A DNA stretch of 64,000 bases from Closterium sp. NIES-65 (lineage: Eukaryota > Streptophyta > Zygnematophyceae > Desmidiales > Closteriaceae): NCBI GenBank assembly GCA_948144175.1, contig CANXME010001453.1, positions 2,790,001 through 2,854,000 of the forward strand. Reading direction: 5' to 3'. This document shows, piece by piece, positions 37,581 to 48,496 of the stretch. The position numbers were made by a program, and so were the translations under genes. Every line of letters begins with the position of its first letter. The first letter of the stretch is position 1. The notes under the pieces were generated by a model, which was given only the letters and a program-made list of their open reading frames with translations, had not been told where the DNA came from and did not search any database.

Positions 37581-39500
37581 ATGGCACTGCGTCCTTCCAC
37601 TGCTCCTCTGCGTGTCCCGTTGCCGTCTCCTCCAGAGTCCTCTCTTCCTGCTCTTGCTGACCCGGAGTCTGACTCTCTTCGTGCTCCCAGTCCTACTGTC
37701 ACGCGTCTCCTGGCTACTGTTGTCACTGACCCTTCCTTTGAGTCCACTCCTGCGTCTGCCCTAGTTGCTGAGCTTGTCGACTTTGCTGCTCGCTGTTGTC
37801 TAGACTACGCCGCTAGTCTCGTTGCTAAGTCTGAGTCTGTCTGTCCTCCGTCTGTCGGCGGTGAGTGTGCCTTGAGCACGGACGTCCTTGAGGACAGGCA
37901 GGAGGAGTTCCAATGTTTTGCTGCTGCTTTGCCTCATCTCGTGTCCATGCTGATTGCCCCTGAGCGAGACCCGGTTGCACTAGACATCCCGACTCCTCAA
38001 TCGTACGATGAGACGATCAGGGGTCCCTACTCCTCTCAGTGGCAGTCAGCCATGGACGCAGAGATGGCTTCCTGGAAGTCCACAGGCACCTACGTCGACG
38101 AGGTTCCCCCACCTGTGGCGAACATCGTCAGTGGCATGTGGATTTTCAGGGTGAAGCGGCCGCCGGGTTCTCCGCCTGTCTTCAAGGCGCGTTACGTGGC
38201 TCGAGGCTTCAGTCAGCGGCAGGGAGTTGACTACTTTCAGACCTTCTCTCCCACCCCGAAGATGACCACTCTTTGGGTGCTGCTGCACATAGCCGCTCAG
38301 CGCGACTACGAGCTTCACTCTCTTGACTTCAGCACTGCTTTCTTGCAGGGCAGCCTGCACGAGGAGATCTGGCTGCGCCGCCCACCTAGCTTCACTGGGT
38401 CGTTTCCTCCTGGTACCCAGTGGAGCCTCCGGCGGCCAGTCTACGGTCTCTGCCAGGCGCCCTGTGAGTGGCACGACACACTGAGGACTACACTTGCGGC
38501 TCTTGGGTTTGCTCCTTCTACTGCCGACCCGTCGCTGTTTCTGCGCACCGACACCTCTTTGCCGCCGTTCTACATCCTCGTGTACGTCGACGACTTGGTT
38601 TTTGCCACTGCTGACACTGCTGGACTCGCCCACGTGAATTCGGAGCTGCAGAAGAGACACACGTGCACTGACCTGGGTGAATTGCGGAGCTACCTTGGCT
38701 TGCAGATCACCCGGGACAGAGCACAGCGCACCATTACCCTGACTTAGTCACACATGGTGTAGCAGGTCCTTAAGCGCTTCGACTTCACGTACTCCTTGCC
38801 TCAGGCCACTCCTCTGCCTACTCGCCACTCGCTCTCAGCTCTGCCTTCGGATGAGTCCGTAGAGCCGAGTGGCCCGTACCCAGAGCTTGTTGGCTGCCTC
38901 ATGTACGTGATGACCTGCACTCGACCTGACCTTGCATACCCTCTTAGCATCTTGGCACGCTATGTTGCTCCTGGGAGACACCGACCAGAGCACATGGCTG
39001 CAGCGAAGAGGGTGTTGCGCTACTTGTGCAGTACGTCAGGCATGGGGCTAGTCCTTGGAGGGCGTCGTTCAGTGGTCCTCACCAGTCACGCAGACGCTTC
39101 TTGGGCCGACGACCAGGCTACGCAGTGGTCGTCACAGGGTTACACCTTCAGCCTTGGTTCCGGCTCTGTTTCGTGGCGGTCCACCCGCTCGTCTTCTGTT
39201 CTCGGCTCTAGCTGTGAGGCTGAGATCTACGCGGGGGCCATGGCTGCAGAGGAGCTACGCTGGCTCACCTACCTGCTGACCGACCTGGGAGAGCCGCCTC
39301 GTTCTGCTCCAATGCTGTGCGTAGACAACAAGGCCATGCAGGCCTTGTGTCGGGAGCACAGAACGAAGCACATTGCTCTTCGTTACTTCCTTGCTCGTGA
39401 GCTGCAGCAGCGTGGTTAGCTGCGCCTCTCTTACGTGGCCTCTCAGGCCAACACTGTTGATATCTTTACTAAGGCACTTCTGCCTTGTGATCATCAGCGC
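37581..39500 (+). pseudogene. copia-2 reverse transcriptase and RNase H
   Basis: Contains the copia RT (WQSAMDAEMASWKSTGTYV, FKARYVARGFSQ, LDFSTAFLQG, YVDDLVFAT intact) and RNase H (SHADASWADD, SSCEAEIYAGAMAAEEL, VDNKAMQALCREHRTKHIALRY, ANTVDIFTKALLP). TAG codons at 38745-38747, 38760-38762 and 39417-39419 interrupt a single frame. Each is one transition from CAG, and Gln is plausible at each place. Confidence 0.9.
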
Positions 39501-39751
39501 TGCTGTACGATGGTAGGTCTTGTGCCTACCTGGCCTCACTTGCTCACTTCTTGACCTTGCTTGTACTGTGATCTATCTATACCTGCACTTGCTCGTTTAC
39601 CTTTATATATGATCTTGCATGTGAACTGGCCTTGTGGCCTTAAACTTGTGCTCGGAATGTGTGGTGACGTTGTGATCCACCCTGAGCCTGCTTTGCTTTG
39701 CTTGACTGGTCTTGTGACCTCTTGTTCTCCCCCACTGTGCCTATGGGGGTG

Positions 39752-39881
39752 TGTCAAACTTATATGCTATAGTCTGTGTAGGCTGTAGTGGGGTAGACAA
39801 TATGAGTGAGGTACAACACTTTTAGGTTTTCCTACTTGTACCCACCTGTTTGCCAATGCATTCATTCCTCGTTCTTTCACA
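39752..39881 (+). repeat. 3' LTR of copia-2
   Basis: 130 bp, preceded by the purine-rich ATGGGGGTG (39743-39751) that serves as polypurine tract and is shared with the short element at 44114-44122. Confidence 0.95.
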
Positions 39882-39886
39882 AAATG

Positions 39887-41500
39887 GCCCAAGGTAACTC
39901 CGTCGTGTGCCTCTTGTAACAGTTATTCCCGTAGCAGTGTATACCCAGGTACCCAAATGCGGTCAGTCCCGGTTTTTACCTCATAGACTCCCTTTGCTGC
40001 TGCGAACTGCTGCGAGTTTCCTCATGTGAAGAGTGGATCTGTCTGGTACCCATGGGTGAATAGGCCTGTCAGTAGCGGGCTTGTCTGGGCGAGTAGTATT
40101 GCGTGGATCTGGGCAGTGGGTCGGGTCAGTGCGTCGGCGATGTTCGAGGCTCTCTTTTTGTAAGTGACCGTGTAGTGAAAGTTGGACTCGAGGAAATCGA
40201 GCCAGCGAATCTGTCGTGGGTTGAGGTGTGGCTATGCGCGAAGGTACTGTAGTGATTTATGGTCTGTCCGTACTGTCACGTCCGCGCCAGTCAAGTAACA
40301 GCGCCATATTTTGAACGCGTGCACGATCGCAAGCATTTCGCGGTCGTGTATCGGGTAATTTTTCTCGGGCGAATGCAGTTTTCGTGACTCGTATGCGATA
40401 GGCTGTAGGCCATTGCCAAATTCCTATAGGAGTACGGCTCCGATGGCGATATTGCTTGCGTCGGTAACTACTTCGAATGGGCGGTGTGGGTCGGCGATGC
40501 GCAGGACGGGCGGTGAACAGAGAACATTTTTCAGGGCAGAAAAGGCAGCATGCTCTTTCTCCCCCCACGTAAAAGCGTCCCCCTTTCGTAGTAAATCCGT
40601 CAGTGGGGCAGTTAACCGTGCCATATCGGGGACGAACCGACGCACATAATTAACGAACCCTAAAAAGCTCTGCAGCTCCGTGATGTTTGTCGAGGGATGC
40701 CACGCTTTTACCGTATCTAGCTTCTTTGGGTCGATTTCAACTCCAGCCTCCGAAATAACGTGCCCCAAAATTCTAACCTATCCTGGAAGAACTCGCACTT
40801 GGAACCCTTGGTCAGTAATCTGTGCTCGTCTAAAACCTTAAACACTGCTTCCAGATCTGCTAAGTGCTGCTGCTTATCCCGACTGTACACTAGAATGCCG
40901 TCGAGGTAAACTATTACGCATTTATCTAAGAGCGGCCTAAACGCCTCGTTCATGGTCATCTGAAAAGTCGCCGGTGCGTTGGTCAGCCCGAATGGCATCA
41001 CAGTGTACTCGAACGACCCGTACCTAGTCCTGAAAGTTGTTTTGGCGCAGTCCGATGGTTCGACCCTAATCTGATGGTAACCTCCCCGTAAATCTATTTT
41101 CGAAAAAACCCCGTGCTGTTCGCAGTTGGTCAATCAGTTCGTCGGCGCGGGGAATGGGGTACCGCGATTTGACTGTTACCCTGTTCAGTGCTCTGTAGTC
41201 GATACACATGCGAAAACCCCCGCCTTTTTTTGGCGTGAATAGTATCGGTGCGGCGAACGGTGACGAGCTCGGTCTGATGAATTTTTCTTGTAACAGGCAA
41301 TCTAACTGCTTTCTTAGTTCGTCGAGCTCGGGCAGTGTCAGTCTGAACTGGCGCTGTACGGTTGGCTGTGCCCCCGGTTCTAATTCGATTCGGTGGTCAT
41401 GTGCTCGCTGAGGTGGCAATCCTTCCGGTAAGTCGTCGGGGAAATTTCCGGGGTATCGTTTCAACAGTTCCTGTAATCCGGGCGGTATGGCTGCCAGCAT
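39887..41500 (-). pseudogene. Chromovirus reverse transcriptase, RNase H and integrase N-terminus
   Basis: Minus-strand pieces in shifted frames: RT N-terminal part (41500-41066: KFIRPSSSPFAAPILF ... MCIDYRALN), RT middle (41133-40717: FSKIDLRGGYHQIRV ... GLTNAPATFQ ... YLDG) and thumb/RNase H (40768-40424 and on: [21 protein letters not shown]). Frameshifts lie near 41100 and 40770. The catalytic YxDD reads YLDG. A TAG follows AIGAVLL where Gln is usual, and another stop precedes the integrase zinc finger. Non-functional. Confidence 0.9.
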
Positions 41501-42748
41501 GTTCTTGAAATCACTCGGCTGCTCCGCTTCCTCCTACTGCAATGTCTACAGCGTACACGTTAGCTCCAGCAGCGACAGCCCGTTTCATTGTGATGGCGTT
41601 GACGTGTACCTTTGAAGACTCGAGCGACTGCCAGCGAGGTAGCTCGACCCAGTTACCACTACTTCGCACGGTGCAGTACTCGTCGTCCAGTCAATTCGCG
41701 GGTTATACCGTCGCAGCCAATCACGTCCCAGTTAAATATCGTGCCCATCCAGTGTCGTTGCGAGCATTTCCTGTGTAAACCCGAAATTTCCCCCGCAGCG
41801 GACTTTGACTCTCTCTACCTTTTCCCATATGGCCAGTGGCGTGCTGTCGACTAAGCGTGCATCTATCTCCGGTAAGCAACGGCTAAGTGTCAGCTACAGT
41901 TTAAGTGCGGTTGCGGTATTAACTATACTGTGGCTTGCTCCTCCGTCGATAAAAATCTTCACTGCTGCTCCCTGTATTTTCCCGTGGATCAGTACTGGGC
42001 AATCCGTCGCTGTACCCTCCTTATTCGTCCGAGTCTGCTCGATAGCATGAATCGGTACTGTGAATCGGTGAGGGTCGGTGGGGTTGGGCGAGCAGGCAGT
42101 CTCGTCAGTAGCTGGCCCGATTCCTACTGACTGCTGGCGTTTCCCTGCTTTGGAGACTCCCTCCCCTGCTCTGCTCCGTGACGCCTTAGCTCCTCTAGGC
42201 ATTCGCTCTTGCGATGGCCCGGCCTGTTGCAAGCAAAGCAGCGCCCCTTAAACGACGCGACAGCTGCATTCGTCGCAACAGCGTGTACAGTGGCGTGCTC
42301 GATCGGTCCCCGAGGACGATATCCATAGTAGGACCCCGGTCTCGGGCGGCGTAAAATGTCGATTTTCTCGGCGAGCGCGAGAATCTCGTTGAAGTTCGAG
42401 AGCCCGCGTAGCATGATTTCGTGCGAGATGTCCGGCTTCAGCCCTCCGACGTAACGGTCCACCCTCTCCGCTTCGCGCATGTAGCCGACTTGCCCGCATA
42501 ATGCGAGAAAACCACTCGTATAGTCTTGAATCGATCCAAGCTGCCGCCAAGTGCGCAATCTCTAACGCGCCGAAATAGAAGCCACGATCGGCTCAAAGCG
42601 CGCCCAAAGCCCTGCGCACCACGCATCCCACGTGCTGTATTGGGCGGTCTCGCAGAATGAACTCCAGGTGACAGCTGGGCCCGTGGGCCCTTCCTCTTGC
42701 GACGGTGGCTCGTAGGCGCGTGGCGACGTCACGATGACTCGCCACCTG
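41501..42748 (-). pseudogene. Chromovirus gag C-terminus and protease
   Basis: 42558-42124 ends gag with the knuckle CFACNRPGHRKSEC. The overlapping frame 42232-41894 carries the aspartic protease with FIDGGASHSIVN (DGG in place of the usual DSG). The frame decays between 41890 and 41500. The gag frame continues across the 42749-44297 insertion into 44303-44922. Confidence 0.85.
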
Positions 42749-44297
42749 TGTCAGAATGTTATTATCTAGCCTGTAGTGGGGTGCTCAATAGCGAGTACAA
42801 CCCTGTTAGGGTTTGCTATATGTATCCCAACTGCTGCTAGTGAAACCCTCCTTTGTTCATTTCTCTCTTGCCTAGCTAGGTAAACCCTAGATAGTGCTCT
42901 TCACTATGCTCACTATTCTCACATGCTATCAGAGCATCTACGCTCCTGGCCTGTGGGCCCACCTAACTGCTTCCGCTGCTACTCTGTGTGTTGCACGCCC
43001 CGTGGCGTGCGACGGACTTTTCTTCCCGCCGCGCGCTCGGAGCGTGCGGCGGTTTTCTGCCCGCCGTGCGCCCCGAGGCGCGCGGCGGTTTTCTGCACGC
43101 CGTGCGCCCCGGGGCGTGCGGCGGTTCTCTGCTCGCCGTGCGTCCTGAGGCGCGCGGCGGCTTTCTGCCCCATCGGTCTGCACGTCGCCCCCGGGGGGCG
43201 CTTCGACGTGCGACGGGGACCAGCCCGCCGTCCCCCGTCGCCCGTCCCGACCAGCGCGGGCTGCGCTAGCCCCGAGCGCGGCTTGTACGGGCTGCGCTCG
43301 GCCCGCGCGCGGCCTGTACGGGCTGCGCCAGGCCCGCGCGCGGCCCGTATGGGCTGTGCCAGGCCCGCGCGCGGCCCGTACGGGCTGCGCCAGGCCCGTA
43401 CGGGCTGCGCCAGGCCCGCGCGCGGCTCGGGCCGCCTGCGCGCGGTTCGTCGGGCTATGCCAGGCCCGTGGGCGGCCCGTTCTTCTCTGGCCCTGAGCTG
43501 CTCGCTGTCCCCCGTGCTTCTGACGGTGCCCCACCCCTGCTGCTGCCCGTTCTCTTGAATTAGGGTTTGGGGGTGGGGGTTATGGGGGTGCAGTTTCTGT
43601 GCGCCGTTCCACTACTCCTCCTCCTCCTCCGTCTCCCGCTGCTGCAGCTGCCGCTCAGGGGGGTGGGTGTGTGGGAGCCGAAGGAGTGGTGCTAGGGGGG
43701 TGACGTGGGAGTGGAGTTCGGGGTTCAGCAGGGGTGTGTGTCAAGGGTGTTGGTCAGTTGGAGGAGGTTGTGTGGAGGTAACTATCGTGTCGCCTGCAGC
43801 GCCTGTAGTCCGTCGCCCTTGCTTTGGTAGCAAGTGAGCCTGTTGCACCAGTCGCCAGTGGGTCCGTTGCTCCTGCCGCTCGTCTTAGCCGCGGAGCCAG
43901 TCACTCCAGTAGTCCGTCGCCCTTGCTTCGGTAGCCACTAAGTCAGCCGCTCCTGTGCCCGTGCCTCTGCAGCTTCAGTCGCTGCCTCCCATCTTCTCTC
44001 CTTCCACAGTTCCTCCTCCTCCTCACTTACCTCTGTGATAGCCTCTAGCTTTGCTTGCATTTGTGAACCTGCTCTATGACTGCGTGCTCTGCTTATTACA
44101 CCCCACTTTGGCTATGGGGGTGTGTCAGAATGTTATTATCTAGCGTGTAGTGGGGTGCTCAATAGCAAGTACAACCCTGTTAGGGTTTGCTATATGTATC
44201 CCAACTGCTGCAAGTGAAACCCTCCTTTGTTCATTTCTCTCTTGCCTAGCTAGGTGAACCCTAGCTAGTGCTCTTCACTATGCTCTCTATTCTCACA
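42749..44297 (+). mobile_element. Short LTR element without gag-pol, nested in chromovirus gag
   Basis: 175-bp LTRs at 42749-42923 and 44123-44297 start TGTCAGAATG and end TTCTCACA. They differ at six positions. TSD ACCTG is at 42744-42748 and 44298-44302. A primer site TGCTATCAGAGCAT (42924-42937) follows the left LTR and ATGGGGGTG precedes the right. The 1.2-kb interior has no RT, integrase or protease. LTR layout, polypurine tract and GC-rich leader match copia-2, so it is a non-autonomous relative probably moved by such an element. Confidence 0.93.
42924..44122 (+). other. Interior of the short LTR element
   Basis: 42923-43558 is an open, Cys/Arg/Pro/Ala-rich frame made of repeated GCGCGCGGCCCGTACGGGCT-like DNA. 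The rest (43560-44122) is Ser/Pro-like sequence resembling the hinge and 3' non-coding ends of copia-2. No catalytic domain is seen. Confidence 0.55.
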
Positions 44298-44302
44298 ACC
44301 TG

Positions 44303-44922
44303 CCCATGGCGGGGCCCCTTAGCAGCGAAACGGCATACCGAATCTTCGCTGCGTCCGACTCGACGTAATTCGCGTCGAAGAAGACGTTCATCGTGAAGAC
44401 CCACGATTGAACCGTCGGACCTCCACGCTGGCTCGGGTCGAAGCAGGGCGGGCGTTGCGGCTTGAGTGGCATTGGTGCCATGATGGCCTGTTCGCCACTT
44501 GTCGCCGCGAACTCCATGTGCCGACGGGCTTCACGAGGCTCCCGCGGGCTTGGTGCGACCCTGTTTCCTCCCATGCCAGGCATCGGCTGGGCGGCGCCAT
44601 CGCTAGCTGTGCCTGAGCGCTGTCCCACGCTGTTGTTTTGTGTTGGTGTGCTGGACGAGATGACGATCGGCTCGTCTGATTGTGCAGATGCATTTGTCGG
44701 TGCGTGTGGTGGCGCTAGAGTGTTCATCGTTGATTGCTGACACGCAGAGTCACGTTCCGCCGTAAGCGTCGCAATTTCGAGCGCCGAATCTTCAAGTTGG
44801 CGCACCAGACGGTCGAGCTGCTCCTGCGTCAAGGTGGCGAGCGTGAATTCGGCCATGGCGGGGGTGTCGGGCGAGCTCAGCGAGAGCCTCGGTCGTGGCC
44901 ATGCGTGCTTACGAGAGAGCAC
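44303..44922 (-). pseudogene. Chromovirus gag N-terminal part
   Basis: Frame from MLSRKHAWPRP (or MAEFTLATLTQEQLDRLVRQ, which looks like the true start near 44856) through a coiled-coil-like Glu/Leu segment and a Pro/Ser/Thr linker to the Gag core (WVFTMNVFFDANYVESDAAK). It is cut at the ACCTG target site by the short LTR element. Confidence 0.85.
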
Positions 44923-45019
44923 TACGAGCGGCGGTGCTGTGTCGCTGAGAGACGTCTACCCCCCCCAAAAATTGAGATAGTGGGGAAACGAAGGTGTGGG
45001 TGCGGTTCGAGAGGAGATC

Positions 45020-45038
45020 GTAGGCTCTGAATACCAGG
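45020..45038 (-). other. Primer-binding site of the chromovirus
   Basis: On the minus strand the bases just inside the 5' LTR read CCTGGTATTCAGAGCC, close to the initiator-tRNA-Met complement TGGTATCAGAGC with one extra base. Confidence 0.7.
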
Positions 45039-45381
45039 TGTTACGAGTGCAATTGAGTGAACGAACGAGAATTGCACTATCGAAGCAAGAGTACAATGAG
45101 CGAAGGCATGGGCGAAGAATATATAGCGAGACTACAGTGGTAACAGTAATGGACTGTGGTTGTCGCCCGACGGGCCTGGGACTGAGGTTGGGAAAAAGTG
45201 TCGAAGTGGAGGCCCGGAGCGCGGGTTACCCGCCGAGCCGTGAGGTCGGGGTGCGATGTGCGAAGGTGGCGGGCGGATTGTCGATGCGAGGGTTGCGAGT
45301 GGTAACGGTGCTGACTGTGGTGCTACAGTGATGTACGCGTTGAGCAGGGATGCGAAGTAAGGAAAAGGAATTTTCCTTGCA
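45039..45381 (-). repeat. 5' LTR of the chromovirus
   Basis: 343 bp, about 97% identical by eye to 31102-31444, followed by TSD CAATG. Confidence 0.95.
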
Positions 45382-45386
45382 CAATG

Positions 45387-46361
45387 TCTCAATTGAGATA
45401 ATAGTTATCTTCTGAGCATTTTACTTGAATCGAACTGGTGTACTTTCCAAGGAGGTTGCTTTCAAGGCGTGTTTACATGTCAGATCCAAAAATATAGGAG
45501 TACAGCAACGACGTCATTTGACAATCTTCCTGAGAGCAGAAGCTTTTTTGTGGGTTTTCCTGAGCACGGTTCAGTTTCAGTAGCGAGTACGGTTCAGTTT
45601 CAGTAGCGATGTATCTGTGCCCGAATTTCATCAGAAACGCGGCTTACCTTTACGAGAGACTGACACACACGCGATGCCCGCCATTGGTGGTTGGTTTCAG
45701 TCCACGTCTCCTCCAGGCACAGTTCTCTAGAGGGTTTTGAGTTGATCACGCACACTTCTCGCCAAAAGCGCAGCACTGTAGCTTCTGGCGCAGCTTTTTG
45801 GCCAGTTCTTCGCTCATAGCGCAGAATTAGCTCCATTCAACGCAGAATTAGTTCCTGCGTGTTTATGCTACTGGAACACATTGTCGGGGACTTACTCCTC
45901 GGCTGCACCGTGGTTCGCAAACGGCAAGAGTTCTCCACTGCTAGCAAGATCGCGTGGTTCTCTTATTCATCACCGTCCGTACATCAGGTAGCCATTGTTT
46001 TCTATTTTGTCGGTTTTATTCAACTATTTCGCCTTTCTGTCTTGGAACAATCGTGGCTGACGGGATGTTTTTCATGTGCTCTCTTGTTCCCCTTTGTGAG
46101 ACCCCTTCTTCACAAACACTATACCAACATGCCGGACATTAATAGCTTCGCTGCTCCCCTGTCGCCGGACATCATCAATTCCTGCACTGCGTTTCCGTCG
46201 CCGAACACCAATTTTACTGTTACCGTCACTGTATTGCCGTCAGCGGAAGCCGTTTATAAGCCGGCCGTCAACACTTGTCGGCCGATTGTTCCGAAATTCA
46301 TAAATTCGCGTTTCAAGGCGTCTCGAAATACGCCGGTGGGGTCTAACTACACCGGTCCGCC
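45387..46361. other. Upstream region of the RS-rich protein gene
   Basis: Contains a 21-bp tandem duplication (ACGGTTCAGTTTCAGTAGCGA, about 45568-45608). A 191-codon frame (45859-46434) overlaps the gene start in another frame and has no recognisable features; it is taken as 5' UTR and promoter. Confidence 0.45.
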
Positions 46362-47956
46362 ATGGACAAAAAGAAATTTCTCGAGATGGTCAAGAAGAAG
46401 AAGGAGCGCGCGGAGATGCGGAGCGGCGGGATGAGCAGCGAGTGGGCGAAGAAGCTGGAGCAGGTGGCGATGCAGGCCGCGGAGGAGGACGCGAAGAAAC
46501 GGGAGGAGAAGGAGAAGAAACGGCGAAAGAGGAGGAAGGAGAGGAAGAGTCGGAAAAGCCGTTCGCGAAGAGACGATTCTTCTGATTCGTCGGATTCGTC
46601 GGATTCGTCTTCGCATGATGAAGATTTGCGCTCGTCCGATCTGGAGTCTAGTTATGATAGCTCGTCGGATTCAGAGCGGGAGGAGAGGAGACGGAGGAGA
46701 AAGAAGCGGCGCGGGAAGAAGCAGAGGAGAGCGCGGAGGAGTGAGTCGGATAGCGAGGAGGAACGGGAAGGAAGGGAGAAGAAGCGGAGGAGGAGGCGAC
46801 GGAAGAGAAGAGCGTCAGACTCTGATAGTGACGCTGATGCTGACGGGTACGTCAAATAAAATACTAATTTTTCATTTTGAAGCTCCTGGATATGTCGTAG
46901 CTGATTAGGAAGACATTTCGGGGTCAACAGGTGCTCAATTCGCTTTTGCACGACCTTTACAGGTCAAAAATTTCCTCTGCCAACGAGCCGAGAGAGAGAT
47001 AGTAATGGTTGTGCATCAACAAGACGTTGTAGCATTCATCCATCCGCGACAGTAGTTCAATTCTTTAGGATACTGGCCTGTTGGCATCATGTAGTGTGTT
47101 CCTGACATGGCAGTGAGGTTTATCTGTGTTACTTTGCAGTGATGGTGATGGTGCTAAGAGGAAGCGCAAAGCTCGCTCGACCTCTCGAGATGGCTACAGC
47201 TCAGATGACGATGATGACGACGAGAAGCGGGAGAGGAGCAGAAGCAGGGGCAGAAAGAAGGAGAAAGGACGGAGCAAGAGCAGGGATCGCAGCCGCAGCC
47301 GATCGAGCGACGATAACCACAAGAGGAAGCGCAAGAGTAAGAGCAAGAGCAAGAGCCGGAGCAGCACGCCGGATGTGCTTTCTCACAGGCGCAAAGGTGC
47401 CAAGTGCAGGAGTCGAACTCCCGACCTGAAGGGGATACAGGAGGAGCGTGAGCGTGGCATGGGCAGGGGCAAGAGCAAGAGCCGCACCCCGGAGGTTGAA
47501 AGGGTTGGATTTGAGGCGCCTGAGAAGATCGGTTCTGGGAATGAGGGTGGAATGGGAGAGGGTGAAGGAACGGGGTGTGTTGGTGGTGGGGTTGGAGAGG
47601 GAGCAAAGGCAGTAATGGGGGAGGAGGAAAAGGGAAAAGTTGGAGTGGGAGGCGAGGAGGACAAGGGAGAAAAGGGAATCGAAAATGGTGGTGAGAGTGG
47701 GAATGGACATGAGAAGGAGGGGGAGAGCGGGAAAATGGCGTTGGAGAGTGGCGGTTGCGAGGAGGGAGACACTGTGGTTGGAGGGAAAATGGGAAACGGG
47801 GAGGTGGAAAGAGGGGAAGAAGGGGGAAAGATGGTTGAGGGAGAGGGAAATGGGGTTGAGGGAGAGGGTAAGGGAGGTGAGGGAGAGGAAAGAGGGGACG
47901 AGGGAAAGGGGAAAGTGGAAGAGAGAGAGTATGGGGCTAATAAGCGGGAAGCTTGA
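46362..47956 (+). CDS. Arg/Ser- and Lys-rich nuclear protein, two exons, 433 aa
   Basis: Exon 1 is 46362-46846 and exon 2 is 47140-47956; junction phase 2 (GACGG|GTACGT ... TTGCAG|T), total 1302 nt. The start has good context (CCGCCATGG). The N-terminus MDKKKFLEMVKKKKERAEM ... SSEWAKKLEQVAMQAAEE is a charged helical head. The middle is Arg/Lys-rich with Ser-Asp runs, then RS-like (RSKSRDRSRSRSSDD), with two SRTP motifs. The tail is Gly/Glu/Lys-rich. Such composition is typical of splicing-speckle proteins, and the next gene encodes a spliceosome subunit, but I cannot assign a family; resemblance to FAM133-type proteins is only general. Confidence 0.72.
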
Positions 47957-48496
47957 GTCAGGGTGGGTGTGCTAGAGCAGCAGGGAGCCTGAAATCAAGG
48001 TGGGAGAAGGAGAAGATAGAGACAGTGGGCAGTATGTGTCCGTTCCGTATGAAGGCAAATGCATGAGAAGAAATTGGAGGAACAGCGCGGATATGGGTTT
48101 CCAGGACAGCTAATGGATGGGTGACTGGTTTCGCTAGTACCTACCCTAAGACGAATACTAAGACGAATTAAATGACTCGGTGAGATTACCATGCATTGCA
48201 TATGTGCTTAGAAGTTATTACGGTAGTCGTTTTACAAAAACGAGACATTTGATGTCGGAACACTGTCCACGGGCTTGTCTTTTTATCGGAGTACGGTGCA
48301 GCGAGGGTCCACTGCGTGCTCCACCCGCGAGGTGGTGCTGGTCCCCTGCTTGCTCCACATCCACGCTCGATCTCAGGGTGTGCTCGCTAGAGGTTACAGT
48401 AAGGGAAGCGAGCAGCATAGGATTCTAGGAATCCTGTTAGTAGATTCAATTTCTATATTACGATCGACCCACCGTCTGTAGCTATTAACCGCTCCC
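47957..48496. other. Intergenic region between the RS-rich gene and SPF27
   Basis: About 540 bp, presumably 3' UTR of the upstream gene and promoter of the next. Nothing else is recognised. Confidence 0.4.

Larger units (their letters stand above)
32725..39881 (+). mobile_element. Second Ty1-copia element (copia-2) nested in the chromovirus
   Basis: Short LTRs at 32725-32850 (126 bp) and 39752-39881 (130 bp) start TGTCAAAC and end TTTCACA. They differ at about seven positions plus one 4-bp indel. TSD AAATG is at 32720-32724 and 39882-39886. Order: PBS, a GC-rich leader ORF, gag, protease, integrase, hinge repeat, RT and RNase H. At least seven in-frame stops and a frameshift in the hinge make it defective. 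Confidence 0.96.
31102..45381 (-). mobile_element. Ty3-gypsy chromovirus with two nested LTR elements
   Basis: 343-bp LTRs at 31102-31444 (3') and 45039-45381 (5') differ at about nine positions. The TSD CAATG flanks them (31097-31101 and 45382-45386). On the minus strand the order is gag, protease, RT, RNase H, integrase and chromodomain, as in plant chromoviruses. Net element length without inserts is about 5.6 kb. The copia element at 32725-39881 breaks integrase and the short element at 42749-44297 breaks gag. Frameshifts and stops make it defective. Confidence 0.96.

Noticed and set aside
45859-46434. 191-codon ORF overlapping the start of the RS-rich gene
   Set aside because: No recognisable domain, different frame from the well-supported gene, and AT-rich codon use; treated as 5' UTR/promoter.
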